Assembly: GCA_016841905.1 (NCBI GenBank) | Contig: JAENYF010000006.1 | Location: forward strand, 1 to 64,000 | Source: Desulfoscipio geothermicus | GTDB lineage: Bacteria; Bacillota; Desulfotomaculia; Desulfotomaculales; Desulfallaceae | DNA: 64,000 bases | Direction: 5' to 3' | Part shown: piece by piece, positions 28,068-35,707 of the stretch | Layout: each line of letters starts with the position of its first letter | How positions within the stretch are numbered: the first letter of the stretch is position 1 | The notes under the pieces: generated by a model | Database searches by the model: none | Told to the model about the DNA's origin: nothing | What the model saw: only the letters and a program-made list of their open reading frames with translations | Made by a program: the position numbers and the translations under genes

Positions 28068-29156
28068 ATGCAAGGACAATTGGCATTTTTACTGGAGAAT
28101 CAATTTGACCATACTCGGGTCAGCGCCTGGGGAGAAATACCTATAACTGATGAACTGTTTATCCGTGACTGGGCAGAATATATAAAGAATATTCCCCAAC
28201 AGGGTTTCCTTGATGCGCTGCGGCAAAGATTGGTGCAGCTAAATTTTCCGATTAGAGAAGGGATAAGCCATAACCACAATTACCAGCAGGCTACCAGGCG
28301 AGGATTGGACACATTTGCGATGCCTGAAGCAAAGGGAGTTGAACTGGAAGAGGCCGACGATATTGAATTATATCTATATCAAACCATTGCCGGAAAAATA
28401 CCGGTAATGCAGGTCAGTAACAGGAGTGATTTTGAAACCTTAGTGCGTGTATTTGCCCACAGGAACGAACCGGTGATGATACCCCCTTCTATGGGAGCAT
28501 GCATGATTAAAGGTTATAACAATTGGGATCGGGTAAAAAAATATAAGGAAAAATGGTATCGTGAGCATGGTGGTCAAGAAGTCCCGGACCTGTTATGGTC
28601 ACTGGAATTCGAGAGAATGAAGTCTCAACCGGAACTATACCGGGATACTTTTTTAATTCTAAGCGATAGGGAATACAGCAATGTCCCCGCAGAAACGTTG
28701 GGTATTTCCGGCGACGATTGGCGGAGGATATCACTGATAATCCGCCGGGAGCACGAGGCTACCCATTATTGTACGTTGCGTTTTCTGGGTTCAGCCTGTA
28801 ACCATTTATTGGATGAGATAATAGCCGATTATATGGGGCTGGTTGCTGCTACAGGCAGGTATGAAGCACACTGGTTTCTTTGTTTTATGGGCTTGGAAAA
28901 TTACCCTGCGTATCGTACCGGAGGCAGGCTGGCTAACTACTTAAAGAACAGGGAATTATCAGACGAGGCCTTTGAAGAATTAAAATCTTATGTTAACAAC
29001 GCAGCCTGCAATCTGGATGTATTTAGCAAAAAGTACGCCCCGGCCATTTATCAAGGTGAGGGAAAATTCCGGATGCTTTTAGCCATGTCCAGGATGAACT
29101 TAATAGAGCTGGCGTCCGAAGATATGGAGAGAAAATTACTTAATAACGGTTTGTAA
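28068..29156 (+). CDS. Unrecognised protein with a HEATH (HExxH) motif
   Basis: A 362-aa soluble protein with no signal peptide. I do not recognise the family. At residues 229-233 it reads HEATH, a perfect HExxH zinc-metalloprotease signature inside a predicted helix (RREHEATHYCTLRFL). About 17 and 21 residues later come Glu250 and Asp254 (LLDEIIADYMG), positioned like the third ligand of gluzincin-type peptidases. The exporter already has a C39 peptidase, so this protein might trim a mature peptide, cut a leader remnant, or be a non-proteolytic metal enzyme. It sits between the exporter and the sigma factor, with a 23-base gap. Confidence 0.7.
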   Translation: MQGQLAFLLENQFDHTRVSAWGEIPITDELFIRDWAEYIKNIPQQGFLDALRQRLVQLNFPIREGISHNHNYQQATRRGLDTFAMPEAKGVELEEADDIELYLYQTIAGKIPVMQVSNRSDFETLVRVFAHRNEPVMIPPSMGACMIKGYNNWDRVKKYKEKWYREHGGQEVPDLLWSLEFERMKSQPELYRDTFLILSDREYSNVPAETLGISGDDWRRISLIIRREHEATHYCTLRFLGSACNHLLDEIIADYMGLVAATGRYEAHWFLCFMGLENYPAYRTGGRLANYLKNRELSDEAFEELKSYVNNAACNLDVFSKKYAPAIYQGEGKFRMLLAMSRMNLIELASEDMERKLLNNGL

Positions 29157-29185
29157 GTTTTTTTAAGGGGAGAGGTGCACCAGAA

Positions 29186-29719
29186 TTGAGTCCCAATATA
29201 TTTCCCATGCAAAAAGCACAATCAGATGAGTATTCCGACATATATCATAAATATTTTCCCAAGCTATACAAATACATACTTTACAGAGTAGGTGACATTA
29301 ATACAGCAGAGGACTTGGTCAGTGAAGTATTCGAAAAGGTACTAATAAAATTCAGTACATACAACCCGGGTAAAGGAAAGTTAAGTACATGGCTGTTTAC
29401 CATAGCTAATAATTCCATTATCAATTACTTTAAAAAGAATAATCGTTATAAAGAGCCTATTGACTTTGAACAGGTGGAAGCAAAATATACACTGGAAGAC
29501 TTAATTATTGATCGGGAATTAAAAAAATATCTTCTTAAAGCCATTATGTGCCTGGATGAAAGACAGAGAAATATAATTGCCCTTAAATTCGGAGCATGTT
29601 TGACCAACCGGCAAGTTGCCCAGGTGATGAATATAACCGAAAGTAATGTTGGTACAATTCTCTACAGATCCCTAAAAAGATTAAAGGATATTTTAAAGAA
29701 GCAAGGAGTTATTTATTAA
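29186..29719 (+). CDS. ECF-like sigma-70 family factor
   Basis: A 177-aa sigma factor with region 2 (YHKYFPKLYKYILYRVGD, AEDLVSEVFEKVL, STWLFTIANNSIINYFK) and region 4 (CLDERQRNIIALKFGACLTNRQVAQ, then SNVGTILYRSLKRL), and no region 3. It probably directs transcription of the surrounding peptide locus, since genes of this type are common in NHLM clusters. The TTG start has GGGGAGAGG upstream. The next gene (29752) has a segment that looks like a sigma-associated small protein. Confidence 0.85.
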   Translation: MSPNIFPMQKAQSDEYSDIYHKYFPKLYKYILYRVGDINTAEDLVSEVFEKVLIKFSTYNPGKGKLSTWLFTIANNSIINYFKKNNRYKEPIDFEQVEAKYTLEDLIIDRELKKYLLKAIMCLDERQRNIIALKFGACLTNRQVAQVMNITESNVGTILYRSLKRLKDILKKQGVIY

Positions 29720-29751
29720 GCGAACTTGATTTTGCAATTTGAGGTGTAACT

Positions 29752-30063
29752 ATGGATAATAAACGTTTTATGGAGACATTTATTTCGGATATAGAAAAAA
29801 TCGTAACCAGGGAGCCTGTCATTCCGTCTGAGCACGATGATTGTGATAAAGAATACAATGAATTATTATTCCTTGCCCATATTCTAGCAAAGGCGGATTA
29901 TACTCCGGATAGCCGGGACCGTACAGAAAAGATAAACAAGATGACAACAAATACTCGCAATTGCGGTGAAATGGAAGATGATGAACTGGATATGGTTGCC
30001 GGTGGTGTTAATTTAAACGAGCAAACAAATGAGAAAGGAAAAAAAGACGGTTTTAAAATTTGA
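29752..30063 (+). CDS. Small protein with sigma-partner-like N-terminus and a VAGG leader end
   Basis: 103 aa. Residues about 34-60 (YNELLFLAHILAKADYTPDS) resemble short partner proteins found next to ECF-like factors in related Firmicutes, from memory of such families. Residues 75-85 (EDDELDMVAGG) are a typical RiPP/bacteriocin leader end, followed by an 18-residue polar, Lys/Asn-rich tail (VNLNEQTNEKGKKDGFKI) without Cys. It may therefore be a precursor, or a sigma partner released by the C39 peptidase. It follows the sigma gene by 32 bases with a GAGG ribosome binding site. Confidence 0.65.
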   Translation: MDNKRFMETFISDIEKIVTREPVIPSEHDDCDKEYNELLFLAHILAKADYTPDSRDRTEKINKMTTNTRNCGEMEDDELDMVAGGVNLNEQTNEKGKKDGFKI

Positions 30064-30179
30064 AAGGCATTTCTTATAAAGGATTGAAGCGAATTAAAGG
30101 ATTATTATAAAACGGTAAAAAGTATGTGATATCTTTTAGCTTGTATTGTATAGGTAAGTAGTAGTAATTAGTAATTAAT

Positions 30180-30374
30180 TTGAAGTTAACCCGGCTTATT
30201 TTTCTGGGGAATATAAATCTGATTATTCCGGCGGCTAAAATAGATGAATTGACTGATGACCAATTGGAAGATGTGGCAGGCGGTTTTAATTTATTTAATA
30301 ATGAATCTGGATTTATCATGGCATATGGTATACCGCCAACTGGTCTTGGGCTTCCGAATGGCTGGAACTGGTAA
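30180..30374 (+). CDS. Short RiPP precursor-like peptide with VAGG leader end
   Basis: The frame ends with DELTDDQLEDVAGG and then a 29-residue tail FNLFNNESGFIMAY then GIPPTGLGLPNGWNW. The DD-x-L-x-x-VAGG end is shared with the genes at 29752 and 32459. The tail is Gly/Pro/Asn-rich with Trp and Tyr and no Cys. Only about 35 leader residues exist, and no convincing ribosome binding site precedes the TTG at 30180, so the N-terminus may be damaged or start elsewhere. Treat the start as unknown. Confidence 0.5.
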   Translation: MKLTRLIFLGNINLIIPAAKIDELTDDQLEDVAGGFNLFNNESGFIMAYGIPPTGLGLPNGWNW

Positions 30375-30418
30375 CAATGGCCATTAAAGTGATATGAATA
30401 TTAAGGTGGTTTGCGGGA

Positions 30419-31129
30419 GTGATAGAAAAGGGGAGAATTAAAAATCGATGGGACTCTCAGATTTACCCCTACATAATCAGGGAACTTAATAATGATGATA
30501 TACTACAAATTATGGATTTGCAGAATTTTATACTTAGCTTAATGAAGGACAAGCGTTTTTGTGTGCCTTTGTCTCCGGTAGAGCATCGCCAAATTTTGGG
30601 TGACGACGGAGAGACTATAGGATTGTTTATTCAAGATAAATTGTATGCTGTGTGTTCGATTTTGTCTCCAGGCTATCGCGAGGATAATATGGCCCGCCAG
30701 CTGAATTTTAGTGATGAAGAGTTGCCACATGTGGCGCAGCTGGAACTGTCTTTGGTTCATCCGGATTTGCGGGGAAATAACTTGCAGTATAAGCTGGCGG
30801 ATATGCTCGCCCGGCGGGCAAAAAAGAAAAAAAATTACAGGTACTTGTTTACTACGGTATCACCCTATAACTATCCCAGTATTAAAACTGTTACATCGCT
30901 GGGCTTGAGCATTGTTAAATTATGTAAAATGTATTATCACTGGGATAGATATGTTGTATATAAAGACACGGTAAAACCTTTAGAATTGGATAAAACCAAC
31001 ACAGTTCATGTACCTGTTACTTTATTCGAAAAACAGCAAGAGCTTTTAAGCAATGGTTATTATGGTTGTTCTCAGTCTAAGGATAAAGAAAATATAAAAA
31101 TAATGTTTGCTAAAGAAGTGATGCGTTAA
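30419..31129 (+). CDS. GNAT-family N-acyltransferase
   Basis: 236 aa. The acyl-CoA-binding signature is ELSLVHPDLRGNNLQYKLADML (split as ELSLVHPDLRGN and LQYKLADML), and SPYNYPSIKTVTSLGLSIV matches the C-terminal GNAT strand/helix. Together they are typical of GNAT enzymes that acetylate amines on small molecules or peptides. In this locus it could cap the peptide N-terminus or a Lys side chain; that is inference. The GTG start has AAGGTGG 9 bases upstream. The next gene begins at the base after its stop. Confidence 0.75.
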   Translation: MIEKGRIKNRWDSQIYPYIIRELNNDDILQIMDLQNFILSLMKDKRFCVPLSPVEHRQILGDDGETIGLFIQDKLYAVCSILSPGYREDNMARQLNFSDEELPHVAQLELSLVHPDLRGNNLQYKLADMLARRAKKKKNYRYLFTTVSPYNYPSIKTVTSLGLSIVKLCKMYYHWDRYVVYKDTVKPLELDKTNTVHVPVTLFEKQQELLSNGYYGCSQSKDKENIKIMFAKEVMR

Positions 31130-32293
31130 TTGAAAAAAATAATAATAGCTTTTATTGTAATTAGTTTGTTAGCTATGAATTTAAACGGGTTGCTTACACT
31201 CAATTTTTCCCATGCCACGGGTGAAGATGATAGTTATATTCCTGTTACCCGAGAAGACGGTACCAAGTGGCGAATAGGTTATTGTGAAAGTGAGGCTTTT
31301 ATTACTTACTCCGGAACGCTGGTGGGAATTGTTAATGGTTTATATGAAAGAGGTTGGATTACCGACCTTGAAGGGTTTGATGAGGTCAGTAACAGCAATG
31401 ACGCCAGGCAAATTTGGCAATGGTTGGCAGCCAGGGAATCAAGTCCTTTCATTGAATTTGTAGACGATGCCTTTTATAACTTGAAAAGCGGCGACAATAG
31501 CGCTGATATTATTGAGCGTTTAGATATACAGCATGATTTGGACCTCATGATTGTGATGGGAACACAGGCAGGCGTTGATTTGAGAAGCGATGGTCATGAT
31601 ACTAGCATTTTAATTTTTGCCGCTTCCAATGCTGTGCGAGCGGGAATTATTGATTCAGAGAAAGATTCGGGACTGGATCATGTGTGGGCTCACATGGACT
31701 CAAATCGTTTTGAGCGCCAGCTCAGTGTGTTTTACGATATAGTTAAATTTAAAAAGTTGGGTATGGTTTACGAGGACTCCGATATTGCCAGGGTGTACTC
31801 GGCGGTAAGTGAGGTTGAAAATCTGGCAGCAGAAAAAGATTTTGAAGTAGTACGATACTATGTTGATGAACCCCGGACTCCGGAGGATTACGAGCGATAT
31901 TACCGGGAAGTCCAGGATGCATATAATAAGCTGGCAACCCAAGTGGACGCTATGTTTGTAACCGTTGCTTCGCTGGAAAGTACAAAGTTGCCGGCATTAT
32001 TTACATCGTTTTATGAAAACAATGTAGCTATTTTTTCACAGCTGGGAAATGTAGAAGTAGAGTACGGGGCGTTGATGACGGTATCTGTAATGGATGAATT
32101 GAACGTGGGGCGTTTTGGAGCCGATACTGTTATAAAATGCCTCAAGGGGGCCAACCCTCGAGAATTACCCCAGGTATTCCAATCCGCACCAAGAATCATA
32201 TTCAATGCCCAGGTTGCTGAAAAAATCGGATTTAAAATACCTTTTAAATTAATCATGGTGACCGATAAGGTTTACCATGAAGCACCACAGTAA
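31130..32293 (+). CDS. Orphan ABC-type substrate-binding protein (PF04392-like)
   Basis: A 387-aa secreted protein with a signal peptide (to about residue 28) and a type I binding-protein fold of the ABC_sub_bind group: LDLMIVMGTQAGVDLRSDGHDT, FDIVKFKKLGMVYEDSD-like hinge, and FTSFYENNVAIFSQLGNVEVEYGALMTVS near the C-terminus. There is no lipobox and no matching permease or ATPase. With the protein at 20527 this makes two orphan receptors in one peptide locus, which suggests ligand or self-product sensing. The TTG start directly follows the preceding stop codon. Confidence 0.75.
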   Translation: MKKIIIAFIVISLLAMNLNGLLTLNFSHATGEDDSYIPVTREDGTKWRIGYCESEAFITYSGTLVGIVNGLYERGWITDLEGFDEVSNSNDARQIWQWLAARESSPFIEFVDDAFYNLKSGDNSADIIERLDIQHDLDLMIVMGTQAGVDLRSDGHDTSILIFAASNAVRAGIIDSEKDSGLDHVWAHMDSNRFERQLSVFYDIVKFKKLGMVYEDSDIARVYSAVSEVENLAAEKDFEVVRYYVDEPRTPEDYERYYREVQDAYNKLATQVDAMFVTVASLESTKLPALFTSFYENNVAIFSQLGNVEVEYGALMTVSVMDELNVGRFGADTVIKCLKGANPRELPQVFQSAPRIIFNAQVAEKIGFKIPFKLIMVTDKVYHEAPQ

Positions 32294-32458
32294 ATATAAG
32301 ATTGAAACGTTTTTTTCCGTTAAATTTAAATCTTTTAAGTGATACATTCTTACGTCTTTTGTATAACTAATAGAAAACAAGTTAATACAGTAATATTTTC
32401 ACCGGTCATAAGGTCATAAGACCTGATGATAAAATAAAAAAATTAGGAGGTTGTGGAC

Positions 32459-32764
32459 ATGACAGAGGCAATGAAGGGTTTTTTAGAAAAGCTGGCTAAG
32501 GATGAGGCTTTACAGGAGAAGCTGAAGGCATGCAAAAGCCCGGAGGAAGCTTTTGAAGTTGCCAAAGGCACGGTTGACGGATTAAGCTTTGATGATTTTA
32601 CTGCTACAATGAAAAAAGTAAACGAGGCGTTTACGAAAGGCAATGGCGAGCTTTCGGATGATGACCTGGAACAGGTGGCAGGCGGTTGGAGCGATGATAA
32701 TACGGTGGCCGTAATTACTGCTACTGTTGGTGCGGCAGGACCTGCGGCTGCAGCTGCTATATAA
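32459..32764 (+). CDS. Nif11-type RiPP precursor peptide
   Basis: 101 aa. The 76-residue leader is Nif11-like (FLEKLAKDEALQEKLKAC, then SPEEAFEVAKG.VDGLSFDDF) and ends ELSDDDLEQVAGG. The 25-residue core WSDDNTVAVITATVG then AAGPAAAAAI has one Ser and three Thr but no Cys. The pattern of Thr, Val, Ile and Ala resembles cores of proteusin-type peptides that undergo dehydration, epimerisation and C-methylation. AGGAGG lies 8 bases before ATG 32459; a GTG at 32453 is too close. A stable hairpin follows the stop, separating it from the enzyme genes. Confidence 0.88.
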   Translation: MTEAMKGFLEKLAKDEALQEKLKACKSPEEAFEVAKGTVDGLSFDDFTATMKKVNEAFTKGNGELSDDDLEQVAGGWSDDNTVAVITATVGAAGPAAAAAI

Positions 32765-32797
32765 TACGGTTGAATTGAATTTAAACAGTTTATTGAA

Positions 32798-32826
32798 AAG
32801 CAGAGGCGGCGAAAGCCGCTCTGCTT
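32798..32826 (+). terminator. GAAA-tetraloop hairpin after the precursor gene
   Basis: AAGCAGAGGCGGC-GAAA-GCCGCTCTGCTT, one bulge. There is no T tract, so it more likely attenuates or protects the precursor RNA than stops all transcription into the modification genes. Confidence 0.6.
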
Positions 32827-32882
32827 AATTCAGGGAATTGTATAAGCAGTTCCTAATTTTTATATCACGGGACGGTATTAAT

Positions 32883-33791
32883 ATGATTTGGTCGAAATAT
32901 TTCCAAAACCCCATCTATATGGAAGTGACAAGGAAAACATTATTGAGCGAAGACCTAAGGCCATTAATTATGCAGTACTGTGAGATTACACAGGGAATGA
33001 AGCTACTGGACGTAGGCTGTGGGACAGGCAGCTTTACTCGGTATCTTGCAGATGGGGCTGAAGGCCTGGAAATAACCGGTATTGACGCCGATACCGTATT
33101 TATACAACAAGCCCGGGTGATTGCCGAAAATAAAGGTGTGGCCGGCAAACTTGAGTTTGTTGCCGGGGATGCCTGTGAACTAATCTTTCCTGATAACTGT
33201 TTCGATGCGGTGGTAAGCCATACCTTTTTTACCAGCGTAGAGAATCCGGGAAAAGCGTTATCTGAGATGATGCGGGTAGTAAGACCTGGGGGTATGATAG
33301 CGTCCATTACCGCCATGTCTTTTGTCAATCAGACCTGGCATAAGGGTTATTACTCGGCTGAGTGTACCTGGTATGAAAAATTAATTGATCTGGAAGCAAA
33401 AGTGTGGAAAATGTACCAGGCAATCAATTCAATTGCAAATTACACCAAGGGGATACCTACATCTGAAATACCCCATTTCTTTGCAGAGTCCGGTTTTAAA
33501 AACGTGTGCCTGTATCCCATAGGGAAGGCATTTTCCCTCAGCAATGCTGCTATGCCGGCAAATGAGAAACAGGAATATATCACGGGCATGTATGAAGCCG
33601 AAAGGCAAAAGCTGTTGAGTTATATGGAGCTGGAAGAGACAGGACAATATTTTAGCCAAGATGATTGTGATCAGTATTTGAAGCTCCTGCTTGCCAAGCG
33701 GGATTATCTGCTCCGGAATATAGGAGAAAACCACATCTGGGAATGGCAGGGAGGCGCAAATGCGCTGGTTGTGGGTAAAATTGTAAAATAA
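32883..33791 (+). CDS. Class I SAM-dependent methyltransferase
   Basis: A 302-aa Rossmann-fold methyltransferase. Motif I is LLDVGCGTGSFTRYLA, the acidic strand is ITGIDADTVFI, and later motifs are GDACELIFPDNCFDAVVS and MRVVRPGGMI. It is closest in style to the UbiE/small-molecule group. As the first enzyme gene after the precursor it may methylate the peptide, for example at an N-terminus. The ATG at 32883 has GGGACGG upstream. Confidence 0.85.
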   Translation: MIWSKYFQNPIYMEVTRKTLLSEDLRPLIMQYCEITQGMKLLDVGCGTGSFTRYLADGAEGLEITGIDADTVFIQQARVIAENKGVAGKLEFVAGDACELIFPDNCFDAVVSHTFFTSVENPGKALSEMMRVVRPGGMIASITAMSFVNQTWHKGYYSAECTWYEKLIDLEAKVWKMYQAINSIANYTKGIPTSEIPHFFAESGFKNVCLYPIGKAFSLSNAAMPANEKQEYITGMYEAERQKLLSYMELEETGQYFSQDDCDQYLKLLLAKRDYLLRNIGENHIWEWQGGANALVVGKIVK

Positions 33792-33829
33792 ACGAGAGCG
33801 TAAAATATGATCAAAAGAGTGACGAAAAG

Positions 33830-35707
33830 ATGAGTAATCTAAATTATTACAAATTTAAAGATGCTTTACCGTCGGATACAGTGTATAAAATTAGAAGTAT
33901 CTTATATGAGTTGGGTATTCAAACCGTTGATACTTGGCTGGACACCGGTATTGAAGGGTGCTATGCCCTGAGAGTTTCCATTACCGGTACAAGCATGGCT
34001 TCGAACGGCAAAGGAACAGATCCGGTTTATGCACTGGCCAGTGCCTATGCAGAGCTTATTGAGCGCATGCAGAATGATATTCTTTACATTGGAGATTTAA
34101 GTGATGACGCTATAACCCATGCGGGTTTTTTGGTCGCCCCTGATGAAAAATATTGTTCTTATCGTGAGATAGCGGAAATGGACAATGCCATGCTGCATCA
34201 TGTAATGTTAATAACCATGGGTTATATACCTGACCCAAATAGTGACGCCATAGTAAAATTTATAAAAAACTGGACAGTATTTAACCCGCCGGGCGATCCT
34301 TCCAGCGCGGTTACGATCCCATTTTACAGTGTCAAGAAAAAGAATATCCAATACCTGTTGTATGATATGTATTCTTCCATATACGGCAGTAACGGGATGT
34401 GTGCGGGGAATACTCCGGAAGAAGCCCTGGTACAAGGTTTGTCGGAAATAATCGAACGTCATGTAAATAAAAAGCTGATTACCGAACGGATAACTCCCCC
34501 AACCATTCCGGACAATTATTTGCTGAAATACCCCGGCTTGTACAGGATCATCCAGACCATCCGGCAAAACCGTCGCTACAAAGTGGTGGTAAAGGATTGC
34601 TCTTTGGGGAAAAAATACCCCGTGGTTGGAACTATGATCATAGATACACACAAAGGCACCTTTGGCATGAAGCTGGGCGTCCATCCATCATTCCGGATCG
34701 CGCTGGAAAGGACGCTTACTGAAGCTTTCCAGGGCCGGAATATTGAGAGTTTTACCCGGAGTTGCCGGATTGATTTTGCGAACGAATTGATTAACCACAG
34801 GGATAATGCCGTTAATATTGCCAAAGTTGGAATAGGGCTATACCCCGCTGCGCTGCTATCCAATGAATTCAGCTATAAATTCACTCCATTTATGGATGAA
34901 CAAGTGCGGTCGAACAAAGTAATGCTTCAAGGAATGATTAATCTATTGATTGATCAAGGTTATGATTTGTTGGTTAGAGATGTCTCGTTTCTTGGTTTTC
35001 CCAGCTACCAGGTCATTGTACCTGGTTTTAGTGAAATGTATCCTGTGGACTTGACGAGGGCAAAGGAACTGAAAACATATACCGCTTTATCCAAAACCAT
35101 TGGTAATTTTGACCAGGCTACAAATGAGGAACTGGAGAGAATTGTCAGGTATGTGCGGTTTAAGGAATTTTCGTTACTGGAAAACCAAATGCACCAAATC
35201 ATCGGTCGTCCGCTTGTTAAAGAGCTGCCTGGCGGCAAAGCCCAGGTGGATTTTCTCATGGCTTTATGTTTGTACAAGCTAGGTAAATTAAATGAAGCTT
35301 GCCGGGTGCTGAGATCTGTAGCTACAAATCATGATGGTGTTGAAGGGGAACAATATTATTATTATAACTGTATGGCAGATTATACCAAAGCAAAATCTGC
35401 CGGCATAATCCAGGAAGAAATTCAGGTTATGCTGCAGCAAATATACCCGCAGGAGATAGCCCAAAAAGTTAGTTATCAATTACACGAGCTGGAGCAGGTT
35501 TTCAAACGAATTTATCCTAAATTCAGTTGTTGGGATTGCGCCAATTGTCAGGCCGGGGAATACTGCTGCTACAAAGAAACCGAGAAGGTGCTAAAGGTTT
35601 TAAAGGAGAGATACGCCGCCAATCCGGTTAAACAGGAGAAGCTGGCCGAAATATTTAATGCGCTGCCGGAGGTGTTATATGAGCTTGCTGTCACAAAACA
35701 AGTTTAA
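33830..35707 (+). CDS. YcaO-domain enzyme 1 (E. coli YcaO-like, with TPR-like and Cys-rich tail)
   Basis: 625 aa. YcaO enzymes use ATP to activate a peptide amide and make azolines, thioamides or amidines. ATP/Mg-binding blocks are SAYAELIERMQND, YGSNGMCAGNTPEEALVQGLSEIIERH and GVHPSFRIALERTLTEAFQGR. The closest architecture known to me is E. coli YcaO, including helical TPR-like repeats (about 470-560). The extreme C-terminus adds CWDCANCQAGEYCC (about 565-580), a possible metal or Fe-S site. No partner E1-like/Ocin-ThiF protein is encoded nearby, so thioamidation or an unusual reaction is as likely as azoline formation. Confidence 0.88.
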   Translation: MSNLNYYKFKDALPSDTVYKIRSILYELGIQTVDTWLDTGIEGCYALRVSITGTSMASNGKGTDPVYALASAYAELIERMQNDILYIGDLSDDAITHAGFLVAPDEKYCSYREIAEMDNAMLHHVMLITMGYIPDPNSDAIVKFIKNWTVFNPPGDPSSAVTIPFYSVKKKNIQYLLYDMYSSIYGSNGMCAGNTPEEALVQGLSEIIERHVNKKLITERITPPTIPDNYLLKYPGLYRIIQTIRQNRRYKVVVKDCSLGKKYPVVGTMIIDTHKGTFGMKLGVHPSFRIALERTLTEAFQGRNIESFTRSCRIDFANELINHRDNAVNIAKVGIGLYPAALLSNEFSYKFTPFMDEQVRSNKVMLQGMINLLIDQGYDLLVRDVSFLGFPSYQVIVPGFSEMYPVDLTRAKELKTYTALSKTIGNFDQATNEELERIVRYVRFKEFSLLENQMHQIIGRPLVKELPGGKAQVDFLMALCLYKLGKLNEACRVLRSVATNHDGVEGEQYYYYNCMADYTKAKSAGIIQEEIQVMLQQIYPQEIAQKVSYQLHELEQVFKRIYPKFSCWDCANCQAGEYCCYKETEKVLKVLKERYAANPVKQEKLAEIFNALPEVLYELAVTKQV

